A stretch of DNA of 9,820 nt. It comes from JAFGTE01 sp965369305. GTDB taxonomy: Bacteria > Patescibacteriota > Gracilibacteria > UM-FILTER-43-11. Positions 1-6,761 of this stretch are shown piece by piece. The notes beneath the pieces are model-generated. The model searched no databases, was not told where the DNA came from, and was given only the letters and a program-made list of their open reading frames with translations. Location: positions 1-9,820 of the forward strand of contig CBDUQG010000041.1 of NCBI GenBank assembly GCA_965369305.1, written 5' to 3'. A program made the position numbers and the translations under genes. Within the stretch, counting starts at the first letter, position 1, and the number at the start of each line of letters is the position of its first letter.

Positions 1-53
1 GAATAATATTTTTGAACAATGTCTGTCTGGTGCTGCTTTTTTCGAATATTTGT

Positions 54-82
54 TTGACCCCCCAAAAACCATGTTGTAGACT
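54..82 (+). promoter_or_regulatory. Candidate sigma70 promoter for ftsA
   Basis: A -35-like TTGACC (54-59, five of six consensus bases) lies 17 nt upstream of a -10-like TAGACT (77-82, four of six). Transcription would start near 89, giving a leader of roughly 57 nt before the ATG at 146. The leader shows no clear Shine-Dalgarno. Consensus matching by eye only; the weak -10 keeps confidence low. Confidence 0.35.
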
Positions 83-145
83 GAATCAAGATTTGGTCAG
101 CGCCGGTTTTATTGTGATCAAAAAATCTATTCATTAACTACATAA

Positions 146-1378
146 ATGGCTAAAGAACAGATAATCGCCAGCCTAGATGTTGGCAGCTCAAAGATTCGAA
201 CCGTTATCGCACTCCTTCAGGACGATAAAAAGGTACCCAACATTATTGGGGTCGGCGTGGCACCTAGTACGGGAATGCGAAAGGGGAATATCATCGATGT
301 CGATGAGACTATCTCTAATATATCTGCAGCGCTGGAAGACGCCGAGCGTATGAGTGGAGCGCCTATTCACCATGTGTTTGTAGGTATTTCTGGTTCGCAT
401 GTAGAGTCCTTTGATTCAAAGGGGGTTATTGCCATTTCCCATGCTGGTTCTGAAATCATTGAAGATGACATCAACCGTGTTCTTGAAGCCGCTCAGGCTG
501 TCAATATGCCTTCGAACCGAAGAATCCTACGTATTATTCCGAAGTCATTCAGTATCGACGATCAGCGTGGTATCAAGAATCCAGTGGGCATGATCGGTGT
601 TCGCCTTGAGGTGGACGCTCACATCATTACAGGACAATCCACCATCATTAAGAATGTTGAAAAGGGTGTTCACCAGGCAGGCGTTGATATTGATGATCTG
701 ATTCCTGCGTCACTGGCTGCTTCTGAGGCCGTGCTTTCACGTCGCCAGAAGGAGCTGGGTGTGCTCGTGGTAGACGTTGGTTCTGGTAGTACCTCTATTG
801 CTGTCTTTGAAGAAGGGGCTACTCTACATACTGCCAGCCTTCCTGTAGGAGGGGAGAGCGTGACTAACGACTGTGCCATTGGACTTCGTACTTCGATCGA
901 TACTGCTGAGAAGATCAAGATTGAATACGGAACCACTTCTCCGGAAGAGGTGAACGATCGAGAAACCATCGACCTTTCACTTATTTCTAAGATTGATAAT
1001 CAAAAAGTTTCTAAAAAGCATCTGGCTGAAATCATTCAGGCCCGTTACCACGAAATCTTCGTGATGGTGAAGGACGAACTTCGTTCGATTGGTCGGGATG
1101 GCATGTTACCTGCGGGAGCGATCTTGACTGGAGCCGGGGTAAAGATGCCAGGTTGTCTTGATCTTGCGCGTGATGTCCTCGGACTTCCTGTGCAGATCGG
1201 ATTCCCCACAGAAGTAGACGGCGTTGTCGATAAGATTGATGACCCTGCTTACGCCACGGCTATTGGCTTGGTGGTTTGGGGATCTAAGTATGAAGGTGTG
1301 AACTACAAGATGAGCTCTATGGATCTTAAAAAGATGATGAGCTCCGCAAAAGGGTGGTTCAAGAACCTATTGCCATAA
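146..1378 (+). CDS. ftsA: Cell division protein FtsA
   Basis: FtsA is an actin-fold ATP-binding protein that tethers FtsZ filaments to the inner face of the membrane and recruits later divisome proteins. The 410-aa product has the usual family length. Visible motifs are the phosphate-1 loop LDVGSSKIR (10-18), phosphate-2 DVGSGSTS (210-217) and the adenosine-site strand GAILTGAGVKMPG (324-336). The FtsA-specific 1C (SHS2) subdomain falls around 85-165. Residues about 389-410 (MSSMDLKK...GWFKNLLP) form an amphipathic helix matching the family membrane-targeting sequence. The ATG at 146 immediately precedes the first conserved strand and no Shine-Dalgarno is visible. It ends in TAA, and its last two sense codons also form the -35 of the ftsZ promoter. 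ftsZ follows 114 nt downstream, as in many bacteria. MreB/DnaK relatives are excluded by the 1C region and the C-terminal helix. Confidence 0.97.
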   Translation: MAKEQIIASLDVGSSKIRTVIALLQDDKKVPNIIGVGVAPSTGMRKGNIIDVDETISNISAALEDAERMSGAPIHHVFVGISGSHVESFDSKGVIAISHAGSEIIEDDINRVLEAAQAVNMPSNRRILRIIPKSFSIDDQRGIKNPVGMIGVRLEVDAHIITGQSTIIKNVEKGVHQAGVDIDDLIPASLAASEAVLSRRQKELGVLVVDVGSGSTSIAVFEEGATLHTASLPVGGESVTNDCAIGLRTSIDTAEKIKIEYGTTSPEEVNDRETIDLSLISKIDNQKVSKKHLAEIIQARYHEIFVMVKDELRSIGRDGMLPAGAILTGAGVKMPGCLDLARDVLGLPVQIGFPTEVDGVVDKIDDPAYATAIGLVVWGSKYEGVNYKMSSMDLKKMMSSAKGWFKNLLP

Positions 1379-1398
1379 ACTCGAAAAAAGTTTATAGT
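1370..1398 (+). promoter_or_regulatory. Candidate sigma70 promoter for ftsZ, inside the ftsA 3' end
   Basis: TTGCCA (1370-1375, five of six consensus) is separated by exactly 17 nt from TATAGT (1393-1398, five of six). The -35 is made of the last two sense codons of ftsA, Leu-Pro. Transcription would start near 1405, giving an ftsZ leader of about 88 nt. This allows ftsZ to be expressed in excess of ftsA, as is usual because cells need more FtsZ than FtsA. Not tested beyond consensus matching. Confidence 0.55.
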
Positions 1399-1411
1399 AC
1401 TGGGCCTCTCT

Positions 1412-1460
1412 AAAACAAAAATAAAGAAAACTCATCAGCGACGAATCTTTATTTTGTTTT
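1412..1460 (+). promoter_or_regulatory. AT-rich hairpin in the ftsA-ftsZ gap / ftsZ leader
   Basis: AAAACAAAAATAAAG (1412-1426) is complementary to CTTTATTTTGTTTT (1447-1460) except for one bulged base, with a 20-nt loop between. The stem is almost all A-U, so it is only moderately stable despite about 14 pairs. It starts a few nucleotides after the predicted ftsZ start site. It could be a 5' stabilising or attenuating structure of ftsZ mRNA, or a weak terminator for ftsA transcripts, since its 3' arm is U-rich. The sequence shows the repeat; the role is inference. Confidence 0.5.
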
Positions 1461-1492
1461 GAATTTATCATTATCACCTAATTATTAGGATC

Positions 1493-2704
1493 ATGTCAGA
1501 CGCACTAAAAAGTTTATTCCATAGCTCAAATGGGAGTAAGGGAAACCGTTACGGTTCAAGTAATACTAGCTCAACCGAGGTTACTCCGGATATCACTCCA
1601 CTAGCCTCTATCAAAGTCATCGGTATCGGTGGCGGTGGTGGAAACGCCGTTAACCGAATGGTTAGCGCCAAAGTCGAAGGGGTAGACTTCATTTCTATCA
1701 ATACAGACGCTCAAGCTCTTTATCATTCTCATGCTCCACACCGAATCAATATCGGTAAAGCTCTTACTAAGGGGCTTGGTGCAGGATCAACCCCTGAGGT
1801 TGGTAAAAAGGCTGCAGAAGAAAGCAGTGAGGAACTAAAAGCTGCCATCGATGGATCTGACATGGTCTTCATTACTTGTGGTATGGGAGGTGGAACTGGA
1901 ACTGGTGCCGCTCCTGTGGTAGCTGACATTGCCAAAGAGCTTGGAATTCTGACGGTGGCTGTAGTGACTCGTCCTTTCTCATTTGAAGGAGCTAGTCGCA
2001 CTGAATCTGCTATGGAAGGTCTTGAGTCACTCAAGGGTAAGGTGGACACCATCATTACCATTCCTAATGACAGAATCCTATCTATCATCGATAAGAAAAC
2101 ACCTCTGACTGACGCCTTCGTCGTTGTTGACGATGTTCTACGTCAGGCTATTCAGGGTATTGCTGATCTGATCACGACTCACGGTATGATCAATGTGGAC
2201 TTCGCTGACGTTCGTACCATCATGCAGGGTGCTGGTAGCGCGCTTATGGGTATCGGATACGGCTCTGGTGAAAACCGTGCTGTTGATGCCGCTCGTGCTG
2301 CAATTGAAAGCCCACTTCTTGAAATGTCTATCTCCGGTGCGAAGGGTATTCTCTTCAACATCACTGGTGGTAACGACCTTTCTATGTTCGAAGTTGATGA
2401 AGCTGCCAAGATCATCACTGAAGCTGCCGATGCAGATGCCAACATCATCTTCGGTACTGTTATCAACGAAAACTACACTGGTGAAATCAAGTGTACTGTG
2501 ATCGCCACTGGCTTCAGTCCTGAAGAGCAGCAGCGTCAGCAGAGCATGGGTACTGCCGCTGGTATCACTCAGCGTCTTGGTAATGCGCCTACCTCATCTG
2601 TAAAGATGGGTAACAACGCTCAGCCTGGTGTTACTGTTAAGCCAAAGAACGCTGAAGACGATCTTGAGGTTCCTGCTTTCATGAGAAAGTCGCTCAAGAA
2701 ATAG
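1493..2704 (+). CDS. ftsZ: Cell division protein FtsZ
   Basis: FtsZ is the tubulin-like GTPase that polymerises into the Z-ring at mid-cell. The 403-aa product shows the N-terminal nucleotide strand IKVIGIGGGGGNAVNRM (40-56), the tubulin signature GGGTGTG (132-138) and the T7 synergy loop NVDFADVR (234-241) with its catalytic aspartates. After a short linker (about 342-388) comes the C-terminal peptide DLEVPAFMRKSLKK (390-403), the docking site for FtsA and similar partners. The Ser/Asn/Gly-rich N-terminal extension of 39 residues is longer than the roughly 10-12 usual in the family. No ATG, GTG or TTG codon lies between the first ATG and the conserved strand, so the start is firm. AGGA (1487-1490) lies only 2 nt before the ATG, too close for a normal Shine-Dalgarno. 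The stop is TAG, followed by a strong terminator. Confidence 0.98.
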   Translation: MSDALKSLFHSSNGSKGNRYGSSNTSSTEVTPDITPLASIKVIGIGGGGGNAVNRMVSAKVEGVDFISINTDAQALYHSHAPHRINIGKALTKGLGAGSTPEVGKKAAEESSEELKAAIDGSDMVFITCGMGGGTGTGAAPVVADIAKELGILTVAVVTRPFSFEGASRTESAMEGLESLKGKVDTIITIPNDRILSIIDKKTPLTDAFVVVDDVLRQAIQGIADLITTHGMINVDFADVRTIMQGAGSALMGIGYGSGENRAVDAARAAIESPLLEMSISGAKGILFNITGGNDLSMFEVDEAAKIITEAADADANIIFGTVINENYTGEIKCTVIATGFSPEEQQRQQSMGTAAGITQRLGNAPTSSVKMGNNAQPGVTVKPKNAEDDLEVPAFMRKSLKK

Positions 2705-2727
2705 TCTCAACTGTTTAACCCGAAAAG

Positions 2728-2760
2728 AAAGCCTTTTCCTTGATGGAGAGGGCTTTTTTT
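2728..2760 (+). terminator. Rho-independent terminator of ftsZ
   Basis: A 12-bp stem pairs 2728-2739 (AAAGCCTTTTCC) with 2745-2756 (GGAGAGGGCTTT), including two G-U pairs, around a 5-nt loop. The 3' arm runs into seven T (2754-2760). It lies 23 nt after the ftsZ stop. The loop and 3' arm also hold the -35 element of the next promoter, so terminator and promoter are nested. Confidence 0.88.
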
Positions 2761-2768
2761 GGTATAAT
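2740..2768 (+). promoter_or_regulatory. Extended -10 promoter for the pilB-like gene
   Basis: TTGATG (2740-2745, four of six) is 17 nt from a perfect TATAAT (2763-2768), which is preceded by TGG, an extended -10 (TGn). Transcription would start near 2775, about 15 nt before the ATG at 2791. This rules out the TTG at 2740 as a start codon, because it lies upstream of the transcript. The spacer contains the terminator's T-run. Confidence 0.75.
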
Positions 2769-2790
2769 ATATAGATTAAATCAACCCTTA

Positions 2791-4446
2791 ATGGCTGATC
2801 CCCAGAGTGATTTCACATCAAAGGCGCAGCAGCAGATCGCTGGCCTCAAGCAGGAGGCGAAGGAAAAGGATATTCAGGAAAAGGCGAAACGTATGGGTTA
2901 TCCCTACGTGAACCTGCTTCACTTTGCGGTGAATCCTGACCTGGCCACCTTCATTCCTCAAGAAAAAGCAGTGAAGGCCAAAGCAGCCGCGTTCTTCCGA
3001 TCCGGGAAGAAGGTTCGTTTGGCCGTCCTTAATCCTGACCTACCCGCGACCAAAGCCCTTATTACTGAACTGAAGATCAAGGGCTATGATGTGACGGTTA
3101 TAGTCTGCAGTCCTGAATCTCTAGCAGCCGCCCAAACGGTTTACAGTGTTGAGAAAAAGGAGGTTCACGGCGAGCAGATTGAGAATGTGGTGGTGGAAGC
3201 AGAAGTAGGAACGGCGGCGTCCGAACTGGAAACCTTGGAGAAACTCCGTGACCAGATCGAGAAAGAAGCCTCTGATCAGGCCCTGAACACCATTGCAGTG
3301 GGAGCTTACAAAACCCGTTCATCAGATATTCACTTTCAGCCTCAAGAAAAAGACGTGCTTGTTCGCTTCAGAATTGACGGCGTGCTAAAGCAAGTCTTCA
3401 CCATCACCCGCGAAGCATATGATGGTCTGGTGCGTCAGATCAAATACATGACCCATCTGAAGCTGAACATCACGAATGTTCCGCAGGATGGTCAGTTTTC
3501 CTTCATTATCAATGAACGCAAGATCAACGTCCGTGTTTCATTTATGCCAAGCCAGTGGGGTGAAACCATTGTGATGCGTCTACTGGATTCCCAGAAGACC
3601 TTTGCTGAGTTCGAGAAGCTCGGTTACGAAGGTGAAGCACTTAATAACATGATGGAGGCACTCAAGCTGCCTCATGGCATGATCTTGGTGACCGGTCCGA
3701 CTGGTTCGGGTAAAACTACCACGATGTATAGCATGCTTCAATCGGTTGATACGGAGTCGAAGAAAGTGATTACCCTAGAAGATCCAGTGGAATACGAATT
3801 AGTGGGCATTACTCAGTCACAGGTAGATCCTGATGTGGACTACAACTTTGCTTCGGGCCTACGTGCCATTTTGAGGCAGGATCCCGACATTATCATGGTT
3901 GGGGAGATCCGTGACCTGGAAACCGCTGAGACGGCCGCTCAGGCCTCTTTAACGGGTCATCTGGTGATCAGTACACTCCATACTAACAGTGCTCTTGAAT
4001 CCATCTCTCGTTTAGCCAACATGGGCGTGAAAGGATATATCCTTGCGCCGTCTCTAGACTTGATTGTGGCCCAGCGCCTTGTGCGCAAGCTTTGTGAATG
4101 TGCTGAAGATAAACCTGTATCTGAAAGCGAAAAGGCTCAGATTCAGCCAGTACTTGAAGCTATGGCGAAGAAGGGGATTGAGGCTCCGGCCATGCCAGCC
4201 ACCTTGAAGCATGCTAAAGGCTGCGACAAATGTGGCAGTATTGGCTATGTTGGTCAGATGGCCATTGCAGAGGTCCTTCGTTTTGATCAGGGGCTTCGTG
4301 ACATGCTTCTAGAAAACAAGCCGATGCCAGAAGTACATCAGTATATTAATGAGAATCTTAAGATGCTTAGTCTTCGCGAAGACGGTATTCTAAAAGTCAT
4401 CCGCGGAATCACCACTCTCGAAGAAGTTGCACGTGTGGCTGCTTAG
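2791..4446 (+). CDS. PilB/GspE-family assembly ATPase (type IV pilus or type II secretion)
   Basis: This hexameric cytoplasmic ATPase would power assembly of type IV pilus or pseudopilus fibres at the inner membrane. From the ATG at 2791 it has 551 aa. Residues about 30-130 match the GspE/PilB N-terminal domain (GYPYVNL, IPQEKAVKAKA). The C-terminal ATPase has Walker A GPTGSGKTT (302-310), the Asp box EDPVEYE (330-336), Walker B DPDIIMVGEIRD (364-375, catalytic E372) and a His box TGHLVISTLHTN (388-399). C435, C437, C478 and C481 look like the zinc tetracysteine site, but the first pair is CxC rather than the usual CxxC. PilT is less likely, since PilT lacks this N-terminal domain and the cysteines. 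The frame is open back to TTG 2740, but that codon sits in the terminator upstream of the promoter start. No pilC, pilT or pilin gene lies nearby, so the exact system cannot be told. The stop is TAG. Confidence 0.93.
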   Translation: MADPQSDFTSKAQQQIAGLKQEAKEKDIQEKAKRMGYPYVNLLHFAVNPDLATFIPQEKAVKAKAAAFFRSGKKVRLAVLNPDLPATKALITELKIKGYDVTVIVCSPESLAAAQTVYSVEKKEVHGEQIENVVVEAEVGTAASELETLEKLRDQIEKEASDQALNTIAVGAYKTRSSDIHFQPQEKDVLVRFRIDGVLKQVFTITREAYDGLVRQIKYMTHLKLNITNVPQDGQFSFIINERKINVRVSFMPSQWGETIVMRLLDSQKTFAEFEKLGYEGEALNNMMEALKLPHGMILVTGPTGSGKTTTMYSMLQSVDTESKKVITLEDPVEYELVGITQSQVDPDVDYNFASGLRAILRQDPDIIMVGEIRDLETAETAAQASLTGHLVISTLHTNSALESISRLANMGVKGYILAPSLDLIVAQRLVRKLCECAEDKPVSESEKAQIQPVLEAMAKKGIEAPAMPATLKHAKGCDKCGSIGYVGQMAIAEVLRFDQGLRDMLLENKPMPEVHQYINENLKMLSLREDGILKVIRGITTLEEVARVAA

Positions 4447-4454
4447 ATAGAGGC

Positions 4455-4482
4455 TTGTTTTTATGGATATACTTGCTATAAT
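4455..4482 (+). promoter_or_regulatory. Extended -10 promoter for the 138-aa gene
   Basis: A perfect TATAAT (4477-4482) preceded by TGC makes an extended -10. The -35 is poor (TTGTTT, 4455-4460, 16-nt spacer), which is tolerated with extended -10 elements. The start site would be near 4489, about 20 nt before the ATG at 4509. A second -10-like TATAGT lies at 4495-4500. No terminator for the preceding pilB-like gene could be identified in this 62-nt gap. Confidence 0.6.
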
Positions 4483-4508
4483 CTGAAAGGATTTTATAGT
4501 AATATTTT

Positions 4509-4925
4509 ATGAAAAAACCCTTTTTGAGCTTTGACCAGCGTAGAGCTCAGGCTTCAGCAGAGGGTATACGTACACTTACCTTCCACAGACCGCTTCTTGA
4601 GGTATCTCAACGTCTTGGCATTTCAAAAAAGAGTCTGCTTGAGCGTATGTACGCTGAGGAAAACAAAAGTGGCGCCATGGATGGGCTCGTGAATATCGTG
4701 TCAGCCCAAGACCTGGACAGTCATTTTACTTTAGAAATGTTCGGTAGTGGCGATAGTCTCTTTGCTTACCTGGTCCCCAATGATTCAGAGGCTAATATTA
4801 GCTACTATTTCGATATTGATTTCCAAACCGGAGAGGTTACACGGGTTGGTCGGGAGAGCACGGTTAAAAAGACTCGTGAATCCACTGAATATCTCATGGG
4901 AGGATGGACAGTTGATCTGTCCTAG
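4509..4925 (+). CDS. Unknown 138-aa protein with possible HTH-like N-terminal half
   Basis: I do not recognise this family. The product has no signal peptide or membrane segment, so it is probably cytoplasmic. Residues 30-47 (LEVSQRLGISKKSLLERM) have the spacing of a helix-turn-helix, with a small residue in the first helix, then LGIS at the turn, then a second helix. Residues about 70-136 look beta-rich, with alternating hydrophobics (HFTLEMFG, SYYFDIDF, EVTRVGRES, GGWTVDLS). The start at ATG 4509 is supported by the extended -10 promoter just upstream; no Shine-Dalgarno is positioned properly (AAAGGA at 4486-4491 is 17 nt away). Its TAG stop overlaps the TAG of the opposing mscS gene within a CTAG palindrome. 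DNA binding is only a guess from the HTH-like stretch. Confidence 0.75.
   Translation: MKKPFLSFDQRRAQASAEGIRTLTFHRPLLEVSQRLGISKKSLLERMYAEENKSGAMDGLVNIVSAQDLDSHFTLEMFGSGDSLFAYLVPNDSEANISYYFDIDFQTGEVTRVGRESTVKKTRESTEYLMGGWTVDLS
4906..4922. other. Short perfect hairpin at the convergent gene junction
   Basis: GGACAG (4906-4911), a TTGAT loop, then CTGTCC (4917-4922) form a perfect 6-bp stem. It ends at the CTAG where both converging genes stop. Neither strand has a following T-run, so it is not a canonical terminator. It would form in both mRNAs: at the 3' end of the 138-aa gene and just past the mscS stop. A role in 3'-end protection or factor-dependent termination is inference. Confidence 0.45.
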
Positions 4926-6280
4926 AGATGGGTTGGAGGAGGTGTAATGGTTGGTCCTTTGGGTTCAACCTCTGTTTGAGGTGGTTGTTTGATAGGATTT
5001 TCAGACTGCTCAGGAACTTCTGCTTTAGTTTGTGCTGGCTCTGCAGGAGTGGATGGCGCTGGAGCTGCTTCTGTTTTTGGCTCTTCGACCTCAATTTCTC
5101 CTGTGGTCGTTACTTCAGTTGTTTTCTCATTTCTTGGGTGTTGATCGTGTCCCGGGGCTGGGTCAATCCTGTGTGCCATGTCTGGATGAGCGGCATCAGG
5201 TTTCATTTCTTCTGGGGTAACCGTTCGTCCTGTGCGCTCATGTTCCTCGAATAGGTTGTAAGGAATATTCTCTGCCTGACCAGCTTTATCGGCCGCTGCA
5301 GCAGCGTCAGCCTTGCTCGGCACAGGTGTTTCTTCAGGCACTATGCCTTTTTTCATGCTATCAACCGTCTTGAGGATGGCACGATCGTCTTCATCCAGCT
5401 TAAGCGTTCGAATTGGGAAGGGAATGCTTACACCGACTTGGTCGAAGGCTTGCTTGATGCGATTGGCTAGATTAGACCGAATCTTTTGCCAGTTGGCACT
5501 CGATTCGACCCAAAAGCGAATGTTGATGTTGATTGAGCTGTCACCGAATTCTTCTACTAGAATCAGTGGTTCAGGTTTCACCACAATGTCATCGTACTTA
5601 TCAATGATTCCCTTGATCAAGCTAGTAACCATAGGAAGGTCTGTTGCGTAGTCCACACCCACCATCAGATCAATTCGGCGGAAAGGATTGGTGGTGTAAC
5701 TGATCAGCTTCTCTCCCAGCATGAGCTGGTTCGGGATCACGACTTCAGTCCCATCAATTCCCTGCAGAATAGTGGCTCTGGTATCAATGTTCACAATGGT
5801 TCCCATGATGTCACCCACCTTGATGAAATCACCAATGTTGATGCGGTTTTGGGCCAGCATGATCACGCCAGAAATGAAGTTCCCGATAATGTCTTTAAGA
5901 GCGAAACCGATACCCAACGAAAGGGCACCGATCACGGCGGTGAAGTTGAGTCCGTTGATGGCCAGGGCAATGGTCACACCGACCGTTACCACCAGCATCT
6001 TGGTCATGCGCTCTACCAGGATCAGGGCACTTTCCTGAACGTCATCACGTTCTTTTAGAATGGCTTTTTTAGCTGCAGTAGCGGCCATGTTACCAAGCAT
6101 GAAAGAGATGATAACGATGACCAAACCGGCAATCCAGTTGCCGATATTTGAGATAAAGAAGTCCAGCAAGGCTTGTATGCCAGTTGCTGCACCTTCTACA
6201 GCCACATCCTTACCAGCAGTTGCTGTTTGTTGTACGGTTCCTGTGATTCCCTGTGCCTGGGCATTTGGAAGTAGAGGCAT
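4922..6280 (-). CDS. MscS-family small-conductance mechanosensitive channel
   Basis: This membrane protein would open under bilayer tension to release solutes during hypo-osmotic shock. The 452-aa product has three predicted transmembrane segments: about 48-68, 93-110, and the pore-lining TM3 about 113-143 (GALSLGIGFALKDIIGNFISG). It continues with the MscS beta-domain signature around 146-186 (NIGDFIKVGDIMGTI, GTEVVIPNQ) and the alpha/beta C-terminal domain to about 295. Residues about 300-452 form a Pro/Glu/Thr/Ala/Lys-rich, probably disordered cytoplasmic tail absent from the 286-aa E. coli MscS. The stretch before TM1 (1-45) is not a clear signal peptide. The ATG at 6280 follows an extended -10 promoter by 23 nt and has no Shine-Dalgarno. 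The TAG stop shares CTAG with the opposing gene. MscS has many subfamilies, so I give no gene number. Confidence 0.93.
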   Translation of the reverse strand: MPLLPNAQAQGITGTVQQTATAGKDVAVEGAATGIQALLDFFISNIGNWIAGLVIVIISFMLGNMAATAAKKAILKERDDVQESALILVERMTKMLVVTVGVTIALAINGLNFTAVIGALSLGIGFALKDIIGNFISGVIMLAQNRINIGDFIKVGDIMGTIVNIDTRATILQGIDGTEVVIPNQLMLGEKLISYTTNPFRRIDLMVGVDYATDLPMVTSLIKGIIDKYDDIVVKPEPLILVEEFGDSSININIRFWVESSANWQKIRSNLANRIKQAFDQVGVSIPFPIRTLKLDEDDRAILKTVDSMKKGIVPEETPVPSKADAAAAADKAGQAENIPYNLFEEHERTGRTVTPEEMKPDAAHPDMAHRIDPAPGHDQHPRNEKTTEVTTTGEIEVEEPKTEAAPAPSTPAEPAQTKAEVPEQSENPIKQPPQTEVEPKGPTITPPPTHL

Positions 6281-6303
6281 GTTTTTTGTTTATTTTTCTC
6301 TCT

Positions 6304-6332
6304 ATTATACCAAAAAAGCGCCAAAAGATCAA
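6304..6332 (-). promoter_or_regulatory. Extended -10 promoter for mscS
   Basis: On the minus strand TTGATC (6332-6327) is 17 nt from a perfect TATAAT (6309-6304), which is preceded by TGG. The start site would be near 6297, about 17 nt before the ATG. The spacer end and -10, GCTTTTTTGGTATAATA, differ by a single T from the same part of the pilB promoter. An imperfect stem (CCAAGA with TCTTTTGG, two-base bulge) precedes the T-run and may be a weak terminator of the upstream 123-aa gene. Confidence 0.72.
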
Positions 6333-6355
6333 TATGCCATGGTCTTGGGTGTTCA

Positions 6356-6727
6356 CTATTCTTCTTTCGGCAGATTTAACCTGAATTCACCACTCGCTTT
6401 TTTGACACTTGCCGGCATGTCAGACATGGTCATTCGGGCTGCTAAGCGATGGAAAACGGCATTTCGAAAGCCTGAACGGTTAACTGGTTCAGTTAGGAAC
6501 TTTAGTCCTTTCTCTTCTTGTATGCCCTGAATAGTATGTCTGATTTTGTCTCTGACGCGTCGAGCTTCATCCTTGTTTTCAATCTGTCCTTTCTCAGTGA
6601 GTCGATCAACCAGTGCCAAGGCGATGTTGTCGGGCAAGTGCTGTTTGCGCTCATTCTCAGGTGTCAGTTCCAGAGCTTCTTTGTGTGCTTCTGTAAAGTC
6701 TTCAGTTGGAATATCGGAGGATCGCAT
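6356..6727 (-). CDS. Unknown 123-aa charged, helical protein
   Basis: I do not recognise this family. The product is highly charged and mostly predicted helical, with no membrane segment or signal peptide, so it should be a cytoplasmic soluble protein. The middle (about 32-72: NIALALVDRLTEKGQ, then KDEARRVRDKIRHTIQGIQEEKG) reads as two amphipathic helices joined by a short turn, and the C-terminal part (about 85-118) is basic. There are no cysteines. The ATG at 6727 lies 22 nt below the -10 of a good promoter and lacks a Shine-Dalgarno; the stop is TAG. It sits 53 nt after alaS on the same strand and could also receive readthrough from it. It does not resemble the missing C-terminal AlaRS domain. 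Coding status rests on the open frame, promoter fit and tight packing. Confidence 0.72.
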   Translation of the reverse strand: MRSSDIPTEDFTEAHKEALELTPENERKQHLPDNIALALVDRLTEKGQIENKDEARRVRDKIRHTIQGIQEEKGLKFLTEPVNRSGFRNAVFHRLAARMTMSDMPASVKKASGEFRLNLPKEE

Positions 6728-6747
6728 AAGATATGTTTAAGAGAGTC

Positions 6748-6761
6748 CGATAATATAATCG
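6748..6761. promoter_or_regulatory. Quasi-palindrome over the -10 of the 123-aa gene
   Basis: The 14-bp CGATAATATAATCG has six of seven complementary positions and covers the -10 box. A position-centred palindrome like this could be an operator, but AT-rich palindromes of this length also arise by chance around -10 boxes. Confidence 0.2.

Noticed and set aside
1..53. Terminator of an upstream gene at the window start (T-run at 38-42)
   Set aside because: A run of T is present, but I could not find a convincing stem before it.
1729..2466. Antisense reading frames of 119 and 95 aa within ftsZ
   Set aside because: They are entirely contained in conserved FtsZ sequence and are low-complexity Ser/Ala/Pro-rich, typical of shadow frames.
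2740..2790. N-terminal extension of the pilB-like protein from TTG 2740
   Set aside because: This stretch is the ftsZ terminator and the gene's own promoter, upstream of the predicted transcript start. The encoded residues do not match the family, and ATG 2791 is well placed.
6060..6530. A + strand protein of 156 aa opposite mscS and the 123-aa gene
   Set aside because: It spans two minus-strand genes and the mscS promoter. It resembles no family, whereas the opposite strand encodes clear MscS transmembrane motifs.
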